In this document: positions 44,366-54,140 of the stretch, piece by piece
How positions within the stretch are numbered: position 1 is the first letter of the stretch
Layout: each line of letters starts with the position of its first letter
From: Arthrobacter sp. AZCC_0090
Lineage (GTDB): Bacteria > Actinomycetota > Actinomycetes > Actinomycetales > Micrococcaceae
Direction of reading: 5' to 3'
Assembly: GCF_014207375.1 (NCBI RefSeq)
Contig: NZ_JACHEE010000004.1
Location: forward strand, 62,001 to 126,000
Length of the DNA: 64,000 nt
The notes under the pieces: generated by a model
The model's input: only the letters and a program-made list of their open reading frames with translations
Told to the model about the DNA's origin: nothing
Databases searched by the model: none
Made by a program: the position numbers and the translations under genes

Positions 44366-46459
44366 TCAGCTGTGCACCGCCGTCGAATCATCCACGGCGA
44401 CTTCCTCGGCATCCTCACCGGCAAACTGCGACATGTACAGGCGGTAGTACGCTCCCTGCAATGCGAGCAGTTCGTTGTGGTTGCCCTGCTCCACGATGCT
44501 CCCGTTTTCCATCACCAGGATGGTGTCGGCATCGCGGATGGTGGATAGCCGGTGGGCGATGACGAAGCTGGTGCGATCCGTGCGGAGGGCAGCCATGGCC
44601 TTCTGCAGCAACAGCTCGGTACGGGTGTCAACAGAGCTGGTGGCCTCGTCCAGGATCAGCAGCGAGGGATCGGAAACGAAGGCCCGGGCGATGGTGATGA
44701 GCTGTTTCTCGCCCGCACTGACGTTGTTGCCTTCCTCGTCGATGATGGTCTGGTAGCCGTCCGGCAGGGCACGCACGAAACGGTCCACGTAGGTAGCCTT
44801 GGCCGCCTCCATGATCTGTTCCTCGGTGGCGTCGAGGTTGCCGTACTTGATGTTGTCGTAGATGGTCCCGCCGAACAGCCAAGCGTCCTGGAGAACCATT
44901 CCCACCTTGGAGCGAAGCTCGGAACGGCTCAGCTCCTTGATGTCCACCCCGTCCAGGGTGATACGGCCTGAGTTGAGCTCGTAGAACCGCATGACGAGGT
45001 TGACCAGGGTGGTCTTGCCGGCACCCGTGGGCCCGACAATCGCCACAGTGTGTCCGGGCTCCGCGCTGAGCGAAAGGTTCTCGATCAGCGGTTTGTCGGC
45101 AACGTAGCTGAAGGACACGTTCTCGAATTCAACGTGGCCGTCCGTGCGCGGGGGCAGGTGACGGGCCGCGTTTTCCGGCATTTCCTCATCGGCATCCAAG
45201 AACTCGAAAACACGTTCAGCCGAGGCGACACCGGACTGCAGCATGTTCGCCATGCCTGCGATCTGGCCGAGGGGCTGGGTGAATTCACGCGAGTACTGGA
45301 TGAATGCCGTGGCGTCGCCAAGGCTCATGGAACCGGAGGCCACACGCAAACCGCCGACGACGGCGATGCCCACGTAGCTGAGGTAGGAAACGAAGTTCAT
45401 GGCCGGGAAGATGATGCCGGAAACAAACTGCGCCCCGAACGAGGCCTTGTAGAGGGCTTCGTTGCGCTCGTCGAAGCGTTCCAGCATGTCCGCGTCACGC
45501 CCGAAGACCTTGACGAGCTCGTGGCCGGAGAACGATTCCTCGATCTGGCCGTTGAGTGAGCCCGTGTTCTTCCACTGGGCGGCGAAGAGCTTCTGGCTGC
45601 GCGCGCCGATCACGCCGGCAAGCACACCGGAGAGCGGCAAGGCAACCAGGGCGATCAGGGCCAACTGCCAGGACACGATGAACATCATCACGGTGATGCC
45701 CAAGACCGTCAGCACCGAGCTGACAAGCTGAGCGAACGCCTGCTGGAGCCCTTGCTGGACGTTGTCGACGTCGTTGGTCACGCGGGAGAGGATGTCGCCG
45801 CGCTGACGGGTGTCGAAGTAGTTCAGGGGCAAGCGGTTGAGCTTGGCCTGGACGTCATTGCGGAGACGGTTGATGACCTTCATGACGATCTTGTTCAGGA
45901 TGTAGCCCTGTGCCCACAAGAAGATGTTGGCCACGAAGTACATCAAGAGCACGATCGAGATCAGGAACGTGAGCTTGGAGAAGTTGATCCCGTTGGTGAG
46001 CTCCATCTTGGAGACCATGTCAGCGAAATTGTTCTGGCCCGCTTGGCGCAGTCCTTCAGCGAAAACCGCTTGGCTCACGCCGGGAGGCAACTGCTTGCCC
46101 ATGACACCGCCGAAGATGACGTCCATGGCGCTGCCAAGGATCTTCGGGGCGATGACGTTCAGGACAACGGAGACCACCACCAGGCCGATCACGAAGACTA
46201 CTCCGGCGGCCTCGGGCTTGAGCAGCCCCAGGAGTCGCTTCGCCGACGGTCCGAAGGCCTTGGCCTTCTTCGCCGGAAGGTTGCCGAACATGCCGCCGTC
46301 GGCTTCTCCTGGCGTATATTCGGTTTCTTCGAGGTCGTCATCGTCCACCGCGACGGCACCGACTGCGGCTGCATCCTTCTCTTCCGCAGCTTCGCGCGCT
46401 GCTTTCGCGGCTTCGGCTTTCGCGGCCCAGCCGCGCTTTTGCTGATTCTGTTCGCTCAT
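44366..46459 (-). CDS. ABC exporter half-transporter, subunit with consensus ATPase residues
   Basis: A 697-residue membrane-ATPase fusion. An acidic, Ala/Glu-rich N-terminal extension (about 75 residues) precedes six membrane helices and the nucleotide domain. Walker A is GPTGAGKTT, Walker B LLILDEATSS with the catalytic Glu, and the switch His is in VIAHRLST. The signature motif is NVSAGEKQ instead of VSGGQ. It pairs with the upstream ABC gene, whose signature is normal but whose catalytic residues are not, so the two form an asymmetric heterodimer. Probable multidrug or lipid exporter. The start overlaps the upstream stop (ATGA). Confidence 0.92.
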   Translation of the reverse strand: MSEQNQQKRGWAAKAEAAKAAREAAEEKDAAAVGAVAVDDDDLEETEYTPGEADGGMFGNLPAKKAKAFGPSAKRLLGLLKPEAAGVVFVIGLVVVSVVLNVIAPKILGSAMDVIFGGVMGKQLPPGVSQAVFAEGLRQAGQNNFADMVSKMELTNGINFSKLTFLISIVLLMYFVANIFLWAQGYILNKIVMKVINRLRNDVQAKLNRLPLNYFDTRQRGDILSRVTNDVDNVQQGLQQAFAQLVSSVLTVLGITVMMFIVSWQLALIALVALPLSGVLAGVIGARSQKLFAAQWKNTGSLNGQIEESFSGHELVKVFGRDADMLERFDERNEALYKASFGAQFVSGIIFPAMNFVSYLSYVGIAVVGGLRVASGSMSLGDATAFIQYSREFTQPLGQIAGMANMLQSGVASAERVFEFLDADEEMPENAARHLPPRTDGHVEFENVSFSYVADKPLIENLSLSAEPGHTVAIVGPTGAGKTTLVNLVMRFYELNSGRITLDGVDIKELSRSELRSKVGMVLQDAWLFGGTIYDNIKYGNLDATEEQIMEAAKATYVDRFVRALPDGYQTIIDEEGNNVSAGEKQLITIARAFVSDPSLLILDEATSSVDTRTELLLQKAMAALRTDRTSFVIAHRLSTIRDADTILVMENGSIVEQGNHNELLALQGAYYRLYMSQFAGEDAEEVAVDDSTAVHS

Positions 46460-48195
46460 GCCACTTCCTCCGCGCTCAGCTGGGATTCGACGATTTCCTG
46501 GTACGTGGGTGACGTCTCCAGTAGTTCGTCGTGGGTGCCCCGGTCAACGATTCTGCCGTTGTCCAGGACGAGGATCTGGTCCGCGTCCGCGATGGTTGAG
46601 ACGCGTTGGGCCACGATGATGACCGTGGCATCCTGCGTCTTTTCCTTGAGCGCCCTGCGAAGCCGGGCGTCCGTGGCCACATCCAAGGCGGAGAAGGAGT
46701 CGTCAAAGAGGTAGACCTTGGGTTGTGTCACCAGGGCCCGGGCGATACAGAGGCGCTGCCTCTGGCCGCCGGACACGTTGGTGCCGCCCTGTGCCACCCG
46801 CCTGTTAAGGCCGGAAGACTTTTCCATCACGAAGTCCTTGGCCTGTGCAGTTTCCAAGGCATCCCAGAGTTCCTGGTCCGTGGCATCTGTCTTCCCGAAA
46901 CGCAGATTGTGCTCGATAGTTCCGGAGAATAGGTAGGGCTTCTGCGGCACGGTGGCCACCCGGCTGGTGATTTCGTCGCGGTCCAGGCTGGTGACCGGAA
47001 CGCCGTCGAGCAATACATCGCCGGACGCGACGTCGTACAGGCGCGGCAACAGCGACACCAAGGTGGTCTTGCCCGCGCCGGTGGAGCCGATGATGGCGAG
47101 GGTCTGGCCCGGCTCCGCGGTGAAGGAAATGTTGCTCAACACGGGAGCTTCGGCGCCGGGGTATTTGAACGTGACATCGCGGAATTCGACGCGACCCTTC
47201 TTTTCCGCGGGCGCTACGGGCGCCTCCGGATCGTGGATGGAGGGTTCGACGTCGAGAACCTCGCCGATGCGGTCCGCACACACGGAGGCCCGCGGGATCA
47301 TCATGGCCATGAAGGTTCCCATCATGACGGCCATCAGGATCTGCAGGAGGTACTGCAGGAACGCCGTCAACGAGCCCACCTGCATGTTGCCCGCGTCCAC
47401 TCTTTGGCCGCCGAACCACAGTACTGCCGCCGTGGAAAGGTGCAGGATCATTCCGATAGCCGGGAACATCAAGACAAACAGATTGCCGATCTTGACCGAC
47501 ACCAAGGTGAGATCCTTGTTGGCGTCGCCGAAGCGCTTGGCCTCGTACGGTTCACGAACGAAGGCCCGCACCACGCGGATACCGATGATCTGTTCGCGCA
47601 GCACGCCGTTAATGGCGTCGATCTTCTTCTGCATGGAGCGGAAGAGCGGCATGAGCCTGACCACGAGGTAACCAACAACGGCCACGAGGACCGGCACCGA
47701 AACCCAGACCAGCCAAGAGAGGCTGAGGTCCTCGCGCAAGGCCATGATGATGCCGCCAACACACATGATGGGCGTGGACACCATGAAGTTGAGGCCCATC
47801 AGCATGAGCATCTGGACTTGCTGGACATCGTTGGTGCCGCGGGTGATCAATGTGGGTGCGCCGAAGCTGTTGACGTCCTTGGCCGAGAAGCTGCTGACCT
47901 TGCGGAAGACATCCCTGCGCAAGTCGCGGCCCATGGCCATGGCCACACGGGAACCGAAATAGACGCCTGCGATGGCCGCAACAACCTGGCCAAGCGCGAC
48001 AGTGAGCATCAGGGCACCGGTCTGCCAAATGTAATTGGTATCTCCCCGGGATACCCCTTCATCGATGATCTTGGCGTTGAGGCTTGGAAGGTAGAGCGTT
48101 GCAATGGTGGATGCCAACTGGAAGATGATGACGGCCAGTATCTGCGGCGAATACGGCTTGGAGTAGCGCCGTATCAGGGTGACAAGCATGCCCAC
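46456..48195 (-). CDS. ABC exporter half-transporter, subunit with degenerate ATPase residues
   Basis: A 579-residue membrane-ATPase fusion with six membrane helices. Walker A GSTGAGKTT and signature NVSGGQRQ are normal. Walker B ends FDDS (Asp in place of the catalytic Glu) and the switch His is Gln (IVAQRVST). This is the degenerate partner expected in a TM287/288 or BmrCD-type heterodimer. A GTG at 48195 or an ATG at 48189 can serve as start; both follow AAGG. It opens the operon with the second ABC gene and possibly the thioesterase. Confidence 0.92.
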   Translation of the reverse strand: MGMLVTLIRRYSKPYSPQILAVIIFQLASTIATLYLPSLNAKIIDEGVSRGDTNYIWQTGALMLTVALGQVVAAIAGVYFGSRVAMAMGRDLRRDVFRKVSSFSAKDVNSFGAPTLITRGTNDVQQVQMLMLMGLNFMVSTPIMCVGGIIMALREDLSLSWLVWVSVPVLVAVVGYLVVRLMPLFRSMQKKIDAINGVLREQIIGIRVVRAFVREPYEAKRFGDANKDLTLVSVKIGNLFVLMFPAIGMILHLSTAAVLWFGGQRVDAGNMQVGSLTAFLQYLLQILMAVMMGTFMAMMIPRASVCADRIGEVLDVEPSIHDPEAPVAPAEKKGRVEFRDVTFKYPGAEAPVLSNISFTAEPGQTLAIIGSTGAGKTTLVSLLPRLYDVASGDVLLDGVPVTSLDRDEITSRVATVPQKPYLFSGTIEHNLRFGKTDATDQELWDALETAQAKDFVMEKSSGLNRRVAQGGTNVSGGQRQRLCIARALVTQPKVYLFDDSFSALDVATDARLRRALKEKTQDATVIIVAQRVSTIADADQILVLDNGRIVDRGTHDELLETSPTYQEIVESQLSAEEVA

Positions 48196-48348
48196 GGATC
48201 CTTAATGAGAGAGTGCGCGAATGAGTGAGTACCAATGAGTAATACAAATAGCGGCAGGCGCTGACAGTATTAGTCCCTCAACTCTACGAAATCCGTTGCC
48301 TCAGCGAAATATCGATAGCTCAATATCATCCTTGCGGCGTATCTTGGC

Positions 48349-48378
48349 CGTCGCAGCGCTTCCAAGGTCGCTGCGACG
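48349..48378 (-). terminator. Hairpin after the DHA2 exporter gene
   Basis: A perfect 10-bp stem pairs 48349-48358 with 48369-48378 around a 10-base loop. It begins six bases past the exporter stop on the minus strand. No T-run. Confidence 0.6.
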
Positions 48379-48383
48379 CGCTC

Positions 48384-50426
48384 CTAGCCCGCGTGGCGCC
48401 CGGTTTCCCCTGCCCTCGAAGCGTCGCCCGTAAGGAGCAGGAGGGCTGCCCTTTCCTGGCGGCGACGCTCGCGCTTGAGTTCCTTGCGCAGCGCAGCCAA
48501 CTCCTGAGCGGTCCGTGACTGCTCGACGGCGGTGGCCTGCTGTTCGTGCACGCGCGCCTGGAGCTCGCGCTGTGCTTGGCTCAGCTGAAGCTGTTGCTCA
48601 GCCAGCAGCCTCTGGGTCCGGGCAAGCTGGTCTTGGACCTCGCGCAGGCCAGCGGCCGGGTCTGGCCTTTCCTGCGTCAGGATCCGCGCGAACTCGAGGT
48701 CCAGGTCATCGTGCTCTTTCTCGGCCGCCGCACGGGCGCGGCTGGCACCCAAGGGGGTGCCGCCGTCGTCGGCTGGCTGGGGAAGCTCATCGGCTACCTC
48801 GATAACGGGCAGCGCGGAGGTGTCCAGTGTCATGGCGGCCTCGCCGGAAGCGTTTGCCAGTAGTTCCTTATCCGGCGAAGCGTCCACGGTCTTCCGCAGC
48901 GGAACTTCCTTGATGAAGAGGACCGCGAGGAAAGCGACCACGGCAATGGCCGCTGAGATGAGGAAGATCTGGGCGGTTGCATCGCCATACGCGGCGCGCA
49001 TGATGTCCCGGATCGGGGCAGGCATGTCGGCAAGATCCATGCTTCCACCGCTGGATCCGCCGCTCACCGGAATGTGGGCTGCGGCGAGGCCTTGGGTTGC
49101 AAGGTCCTTGACGTGAGTGGCCATGATGGCGCCAAGCACCGAGACGCCGATCGCACCGCCGAAGGAGCGGAAGAATGCGACGGACGCGCTGGCCGTACCG
49201 ATGTCCTGGGCGCGGACGGTGTTCTGGACTGCGAGGACCAGGTTCTGCATCAGCAGGCCGAGGCCCAGGCCAAAGATAGCCGTGTAGCAGCAGGTAATCC
49301 AGAGTTCGGTGGTGTGGTCGATCGTGCCCGTGAACGCAAGTCCGCCAGCGAGCAGTACGGTGCCTGCCAGGAGGAACCGCTTCCATTTGCCGTAGCGGCT
49401 GATGAGCTGGCCAGATGCGACGGAGCCCAAGAGGTTGCCGGCAATCATGGGGAGTGTCAGCAGGCCTGCCTCGGTGGGCGTCGCGCCGCGGGCCACCTGG
49501 AAGTACTGGCCCAGGAACGTCGAGGAGCTGAACATCGCGATGCCGACAACCACGGATGCGAGGATCGCCAAGGCTGTGGTGCGCTCGGAGATGATCTTCA
49601 AGGGGATGATGGGCTGGGCAACTTTGGATTCAACCAGCACCAACAGGGCGAGCAGAAGCACGCCGCCGCCCACCATGAGGGCCGACTGCCAAGAGACCCA
49701 GTCGTAGTAGTCAGGGTTGCCGGCGAAGGAAACCCAGATGAGGAGCAGGCTCACGCCCGAGGTCAGCAGGATGGAGCCGAGCCAGTCGATCTTGGCGGGG
49801 CGCTTGATGTGCTGGATCTTGAGGGTCACCTGGAGCAGGATGAGCGCAACGACGGCGAGCGGCACGCAGACGAAGAACGTCCAGCGCCAGCCGAGCGGGC
49901 TGTCAACGATGAATCCGCCAAGGAGCGGTCCGCCGGCGGTACCCACGGCCATGACGGCGCCCATGTAACCCGAGTACCTGCCGCGGTCCCGCGGCGGAAT
50001 CATGGTGCCGATGATCGCCTGGGCCAAGGCGGTGAGCCCACCCAAGGCGACGCCCTGGATGACGCGGGCGGTCAAAAGGAACGGAATGCTCTGGGAGAAG
50101 CCGGCCATGACCGAGCCGGCTACGAAGATCACGATGCTCAGCTGGACCAACAGCTTCTTGTCGAAGAGGTCCGCGAGCTTGCCCCAGATGGGCGTGGTGG
50201 CGGCGTTGGCCAACAGTGCGGCCGTGATGACCCAGGCGAAGTCGGTCTGGGTGCCGTGCAGGTCCGACATGATGGTCGGAAGGGCGTTGGCCACGATGGT
50301 GCTGCTCAGGATAGCGGTGAAGAATGCCGCGAGGAGGCCCGTCAAAGCCTCCATGATCTGGCGGTGCGTCATCGGTGCGGATGACGCCGGCACCGCCGTC
50401 GAACGTTCTTGTATTCGGGTTGCCAT
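48384..50426 (-). CDS. DHA2-family (EmrB/QacA) multidrug exporter with C-terminal coiled coil
   Basis: A 680-residue major facilitator with 14 predicted membrane segments (about 20-515). Family motifs include AWVITAALLANAATTPIWGKLADLF and the RVIQGVALGGL loop. After the last segment comes a 150-residue cytoplasmic extension. Its final 90 residues are a heptad-rich, Gln/Glu/Arg-rich coiled coil (LARTQRLLAEQQLQLSQAQ, ELAALRKELKRERRRQ). Ordinary DHA2 exporters end near residue 520. AGGAG lies 9 bases before the ATG. It is 11 bases after marR, so it is probably under that regulator and exports a toxic compound. Confidence 0.9.
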   Translation of the reverse strand: MATRIQERSTAVPASSAPMTHRQIMEALTGLLAAFFTAILSSTIVANALPTIMSDLHGTQTDFAWVITAALLANAATTPIWGKLADLFDKKLLVQLSIVIFVAGSVMAGFSQSIPFLLTARVIQGVALGGLTALAQAIIGTMIPPRDRGRYSGYMGAVMAVGTAGGPLLGGFIVDSPLGWRWTFFVCVPLAVVALILLQVTLKIQHIKRPAKIDWLGSILLTSGVSLLLIWVSFAGNPDYYDWVSWQSALMVGGGVLLLALLVLVESKVAQPIIPLKIISERTTALAILASVVVGIAMFSSSTFLGQYFQVARGATPTEAGLLTLPMIAGNLLGSVASGQLISRYGKWKRFLLAGTVLLAGGLAFTGTIDHTTELWITCCYTAIFGLGLGLLMQNLVLAVQNTVRAQDIGTASASVAFFRSFGGAIGVSVLGAIMATHVKDLATQGLAAAHIPVSGGSSGGSMDLADMPAPIRDIMRAAYGDATAQIFLISAAIAVVAFLAVLFIKEVPLRKTVDASPDKELLANASGEAAMTLDTSALPVIEVADELPQPADDGGTPLGASRARAAAEKEHDDLDLEFARILTQERPDPAAGLREVQDQLARTQRLLAEQQLQLSQAQRELQARVHEQQATAVEQSRTAQELAALRKELKRERRRQERAALLLLTGDASRAGETGRHAG

Positions 50427-50437
50427 TGCTGCTGCTC

Positions 50438-50920
50438 CTAAGCTTTGTGGTTCAAGTGGTGGGAGCCGGCCGCCGTTGCCCGGACTGAGTGGTTGAGTGA
50501 TGCGGTCAATTTCTCCAGGACGTGACCGGCTTCAAGGGCGTCTTCCTCGCTCCACTCTTCGAGGTAGGCCCGCAAATTGAGGCTGCGCTGTTCTTCGAAA
50601 TCCCGGACCTTTTCAATGCCGGTCTCGGACAAGGCCACCAACTGGGCGCGTCCGTCCGCGGGATCGGGACGTCGGACTACCAGACCGAGTTCTTCCAATT
50701 CGGCGATGTGCCGGCTGAGGACAGGCGGGCTGACACCGAGGCGCGAAGCGAGCTTCGTGGCCCGGGACTCCCCCTCGCCGATGAAGCGCAGGACTCCTTG
50801 CAGGGCGAAACCGACGTCCCCGTCCTTTCCCATGCTCGTGGTCACGATGCAACGCAGGACCCGCTGGAGATCGAAGATCTGATGGACGAGCTCGGTTGCG
50901 GTGCTGGATGCGACAGCCAT
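50438..50920 (-). CDS. MarR-family transcriptional regulator
   Basis: A 160-residue winged-helix regulator. The recognition helix region has ATKLASRLGVSPPVLSRHIAELEELGLV and the wing RRPDPADGRAQLVALSETG. MarR proteins usually repress a neighbouring exporter and release DNA on binding a phenolic or drug ligand. The ATG at 50918-50920 is preferred; GAGG is 8 bases upstream, and the GTG nine bases earlier lies inside that site. An imperfect palindrome at 50939-50983 lies in its promoter region. It is followed by the DHA2 exporter. Confidence 0.92.
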   Translation of the reverse strand: MAVASSTATELVHQIFDLQRVLRCIVTTSMGKDGDVGFALQGVLRFIGEGESRATKLASRLGVSPPVLSRHIAELEELGLVVRRPDPADGRAQLVALSETGIEKVRDFEEQRSLNLRAYLEEWSEEDALEAGHVLEKLTASLNHSVRATAAGSHHLNHKA

Positions 50921-50938
50921 GAAAGACACCTCACTTTT

Positions 50939-50983
50939 GTTTGCCTAAAGCAACTATACGCCTAAATGATTGCTTTGGGAAAC
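50939..50983. promoter_or_regulatory. MarR operator candidate
   Basis: Arms GTTTGCCTAAAGCAA (50939-50953) and TTGCTTTGGGAAAC (50970-50983) are reverse complements apart from small differences near the outer ends. They lie 20-60 bases before the marR start. This is the usual place for MarR autoregulation. Confidence 0.6.
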
Positions 50984-51012
50984 TAATGATGTGTGAGCTG
51001 CGTTAAACACCA

Positions 51013-51077
51013 AGCGCGAGCTGGCAGCTAACGCCCTTATTTTTCGAAAAAAGGGTCATTAGCTGCCAGCTCGCGCT
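51013..51077. terminator. Long hairpin terminator after the TPP-enzyme gene
   Basis: A perfect 19-bp stem pairs 51013-51031 with 51059-51077. The loop contains a further inner stem (CCCTT with AAGGG) with A/T runs. It begins 40 bases past the TPP-enzyme stop. It probably terminates that operon and insulates marR. Confidence 0.8.
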
Positions 51078-51116
51078 GGGGTGTGGGGTGTCTGGGGGTG
51101 CGAAGCGTCTGGAGGG

Positions 51117-52769
51117 TCAGTCGCCGAGGTGCGTGGGACCGAACATCTTCAGGAGGGTTTCAACCACGACGACGTTGGGGCCGTCCGCGGCGAAGCCTTC
51201 CCTGAGCGCGTCCCCGACGTTCTCAGGGGCAACGCGGCGGGCCGGGACGCCAAACGCCTCGGCGAGCTTGACGAAGTCCGGGCGCGACAACTCGGTGGCG
51301 GTGGCCTTGCCGAAGGCGCCCACCATGTATTCGCGCAGGATGCCGTAGCCGCCGTCGTCCACGATCAGCCAGGTGACCGGGATGTTGTGCTGCTTGGCGG
51401 TGGCCAGTTCCGAGATCGAGTACATGGAGGAACCGTCGCCGGAGACTGCCAGCACGCGGCCGGGTTTGCCCACGGTTTCCAGTCCCACGGCACCGCCGAT
51501 GGCTGCCGGGAAGCCGTAGCCGAGCCCGCCGGCGCCTTGGGCCGAGTGGAACTGGCCCTCGCGGGAATCCCAGCAACTCCATCCCCAGTAAGCGGAGATG
51601 GTCATGTCCCAGAAGGTCTGCATGTCCGCCGGAACGGCCTCGCGAATATCGGCCATGAACTTCAGTTCCTTGCCGAGGTCCTGCGCTTCAAGGCGCGCCG
51701 TGACCTTGGCCAGGGACTCCTTGACGAGGTCCTCGGGCGTGGTGCCATGCCAGTCCGGTGCCGCCGCGGTCGGAGCCAGCGCCTCGTCGAGGGCTGCAAG
51801 GGCTTGGCCGGCATCGGCGCGGATGCCCAGGCCGGGCCGGTTGGACTCAAGGACCCGGGGTTCGGCGTCGATCTGGATGATGCGTCCGCGCGGCTCGAAG
51901 GTGAAGTAGTTGGACGTCACCTCGCCCAGGGATGAGCCGATGACGATCAGCACGTCGGCGTCCTCGAGGACGTCGGTCATGTAGCGGTCTTCAATCCAGG
52001 ACTGCAGGGACAGCTCGTGAGTCCATGGGAAAGCGCCATTGCCGCCCGGGGTACAGATGACCGGGGCGCGGAGTTTCTCGGCGATCGATAGGAGCGATTT
52101 TTCCGCCCGGCCACGGCGCGTTCCGCCGCCGGCGATGATCGCGGGGCGTTCCGCCGTCGAGAGCCATTTGACGGCTTCGCGGATCAGTTCCACGCGCGGC
52201 GGGTTGTCGGCCGCTTCGGCGAGGGCATCCTCCACGGGCGGGACCATGATGGGGTCCAGGAGCACATTCTGTGGAATCTCGATCCACACTGGCCCTTGCG
52301 GGGAGGAAATGGCCTCGGTCCAGGCATCCTGGATGGCCGAGGGGATCCCGGACGCATGCTGGATGAGGCGCTGGCTCTTGGTGACATTCGCGGCAGAGGC
52401 CTTCTGGTCATCGAGCTGGTGCAGCATGCCCTTGCGGCGGGCGCCCAAGCCCTCCAAGGGAATCTGGCTGGCCACCACAACCATCGGCACACCGGTGGCA
52501 TAAGCCTCCTGGAGCCCAGCCAGGGACGTCAACGCGCCCGGACCGGTGGACAGGAACAGCACCCCCACCTCGCCGGTGGCACGGGAATACCCGTCCGCAG
52601 CGAAGGCGGAGTTGTTCTCCACACGGGAGGATACGAAGTGCAGATTGCCGCGGCCCATCGCGTCGAACAGGCCCAGGGCGTGCTGGCCGGGGATTCCGAA
52701 GACCGTCTTCGCGCCGAGCGCTTCAAGGGTCTCGACGACGAGGTCCCCGCCGTTGCGCTGGTCCGTCAC
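51117..52769 (-). CDS. TPP-dependent enzyme, possible 2-ketoarginine decarboxylase (AruI-like)
   Basis: A 550-residue thiamine-diphosphate enzyme of the acetolactate-synthase/benzoylformate-decarboxylase superfamily. The catalytic Glu lies in [16 protein letters not shown], and the TPP/Mg motif is GDGSSMYS, ending VDDGGYG where Asn-Asn or Asn-Gly is usual. It is coupled to a ureohydrolase gene (GTGA overlap). In the arginine transaminase route a TPP enzyme (AruI) converts 2-ketoarginine to guanidinobutyraldehyde and a guanidinobutyrase acts later, so that role fits. Acetolactate synthase is less likely because no regulatory subunit is present. Confidence 0.82.
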   Translation of the reverse strand: MTDQRNGGDLVVETLEALGAKTVFGIPGQHALGLFDAMGRGNLHFVSSRVENNSAFAADGYSRATGEVGVLFLSTGPGALTSLAGLQEAYATGVPMVVVASQIPLEGLGARRKGMLHQLDDQKASAANVTKSQRLIQHASGIPSAIQDAWTEAISSPQGPVWIEIPQNVLLDPIMVPPVEDALAEAADNPPRVELIREAVKWLSTAERPAIIAGGGTRRGRAEKSLLSIAEKLRAPVICTPGGNGAFPWTHELSLQSWIEDRYMTDVLEDADVLIVIGSSLGEVTSNYFTFEPRGRIIQIDAEPRVLESNRPGLGIRADAGQALAALDEALAPTAAAPDWHGTTPEDLVKESLAKVTARLEAQDLGKELKFMADIREAVPADMQTFWDMTISAYWGWSCWDSREGQFHSAQGAGGLGYGFPAAIGGAVGLETVGKPGRVLAVSGDGSSMYSISELATAKQHNIPVTWLIVDDGGYGILREYMVGAFGKATATELSRPDFVKLAEAFGVPARRVAPENVGDALREGFAADGPNVVVVETLLKMFGPTHLGD

Positions 52770-53830
52770 TTCGTGACCGCCGGGGCGAAACCGGCCGGGC
52801 GCCGGGATTCCTGGCCAAGGGCCTGGGCAGCGTAGCCGTTCGCGGCGCCCTGGCGGTTGCCTTCGACAGCGTTGTCGGCCATGAGGGTGACGAGCTCGTA
52901 GGCAACGTGGCTGCCTGCGACGCCGGTTATTTCGGCGTGGTCGTAGGCCGGGGCGACCTCGACGATGTCTGCGCCCACCAGGTTCATGCCACGGAAACCG
53001 CGGATGATTTCAAGGAGTTCGCGGCTCGTGATGCCGCCGGCTTCCGGCGTGCCAGTGCCCGGCGCGTGGGCCGGATCCAGGACGTCGATGTCCACGGAAA
53101 TGTACAGCGGGCGGTTGCCGATCCGGTCGCGGATCTTCGCCACAGTTTCCAAGACGCCCTGGTAATAGACGTCCGCCGAGGTGACGATGCCGAAGCCGAA
53201 GCGGTGATCGTCGTCGAGGTCTTTCTTGCCGTAAAGCGGTCCGCGGGTACCGACGTGGCTGATGGCCTCGGTATCCAGGATGCCTTCTTCGACGGCGCGG
53301 CGGAACGGAGTGCCGTGCGTGTACTCGGCGCCGAAGTAGGTGTCCCAGGTGTCCAGGTGGGCATCGAAATGCAGCATGGCGACGGGCTCGCCGGCGCGTT
53401 CGGCGGCCGCGCGGAGCAGCGGGAGGGCGATGGTGTGGTCGCCACCGAGCGTCACGAGCTTGCTTCCGTTGGCGGTGAGGTCCAGCGCGTTCTGCTGGAT
53501 GGTCTCGATGGCCTCGTTGATGTTGAACGGGTTCACAGCCATGTCGCCGGCGTCGGCAACCTGGATGTTCTCGAAGGGGCTGACGTCCCACGCGGGGTTG
53601 TACGGGCGGAGCAAACGGCTGGCTTCACGCACGTGGTTTGCGCCAAAACGGGCGCCGGGGCGGTACGAAACACCGGAGTCGAAAGGGACGCCAACGACGG
53701 TGACGTCGGCCTTGGACACCTGGTCCAGCCGGGGCAGGCGGGCATAGGTGGCAGCACCGGCGTAGCGCGGGATTCGGGCCGAATCAATGGGACCAAGGTT
53801 GCCATTGGCCTCAATACGAAGCTCTTCCAA
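52766..53830 (-). CDS. speB: Agmatinase/guanidinobutyrase-family ureohydrolase
   Basis: A 354-residue binuclear-manganese ureohydrolase. Metal ligands are visible in [19 protein letters not shown] and [14 protein letters not shown], all intact. It hydrolyses a guanidino group to urea and an amine; agmatine, guanidinobutyrate and guanidinopropionate enzymes cannot be told apart by eye, so the symbol is provisional. The TTG at 53828-53830 is chosen because AAAGGAG lies 9 bases upstream; the upstream frame lacks homology. It is coupled to the TPP enzyme and divergent from an APC permease. Confidence 0.9.
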   Translation of the reverse strand: MEELRIEANGNLGPIDSARIPRYAGAATYARLPRLDQVSKADVTVVGVPFDSGVSYRPGARFGANHVREASRLLRPYNPAWDVSPFENIQVADAGDMAVNPFNINEAIETIQQNALDLTANGSKLVTLGGDHTIALPLLRAAAERAGEPVAMLHFDAHLDTWDTYFGAEYTHGTPFRRAVEEGILDTEAISHVGTRGPLYGKKDLDDDHRFGFGIVTSADVYYQGVLETVAKIRDRIGNRPLYISVDIDVLDPAHAPGTGTPEAGGITSRELLEIIRGFRGMNLVGADIVEVAPAYDHAEITGVAGSHVAYELVTLMADNAVEGNRQGAANGYAAQALGQESRRPAGFAPAVTK

Positions 53831-54140
53831 AATGCGCCACTCCTTTAGTGAATAGGTGAGATCGGGGTGATGACTGTGACACCAATCATACACTCAAAGT
53901 TGCCCTATATGCATCGCCTGTTTACAAACAAGTTCCGCCGATCCTTCCGACTAAGACCGGAACATGGGACGTTCTCTACGCTACGTGACGCTCATCACAC
54001 CACAAGTGCTTGAATGTGTCGCGCCCAAAGGTGACCACCATCACAAGAGGCGTAAAGATTCCATAAAAACCGGCCTCCCCTCCCCCAACGCGCCCGTACG
54101 CTCCATCTGGAGCAGCTTCCAGGCTGCGCGAAAGGACCAT
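53831..54140. promoter_or_regulatory. Divergent promoter region, ureohydrolase / APC permease
   Basis: This 310-base gap has no convincing gene. It contains the near-palindrome TGTTTACAAACA (53919-53930). The overlapping 10-mer TTACAAACAA (53922-53931) recurs, inverted, at 58955-58964 in front of the sodium:solute symporter. An open frame continues upstream of the permease but shows no homology or ribosome site. Confidence 0.5.

Noticed and set aside
49074..50384. Plus-strand frame (436 codons) opposite the DHA2 exporter
   Set aside because: No recognisable motifs; a shadow of the exporter.
53964..54140. N-terminal extension of the APC permease from 53964
   Set aside because: No homology or ribosome site; the GTG at 54141 has AAAGGA in front and fits the family's length.
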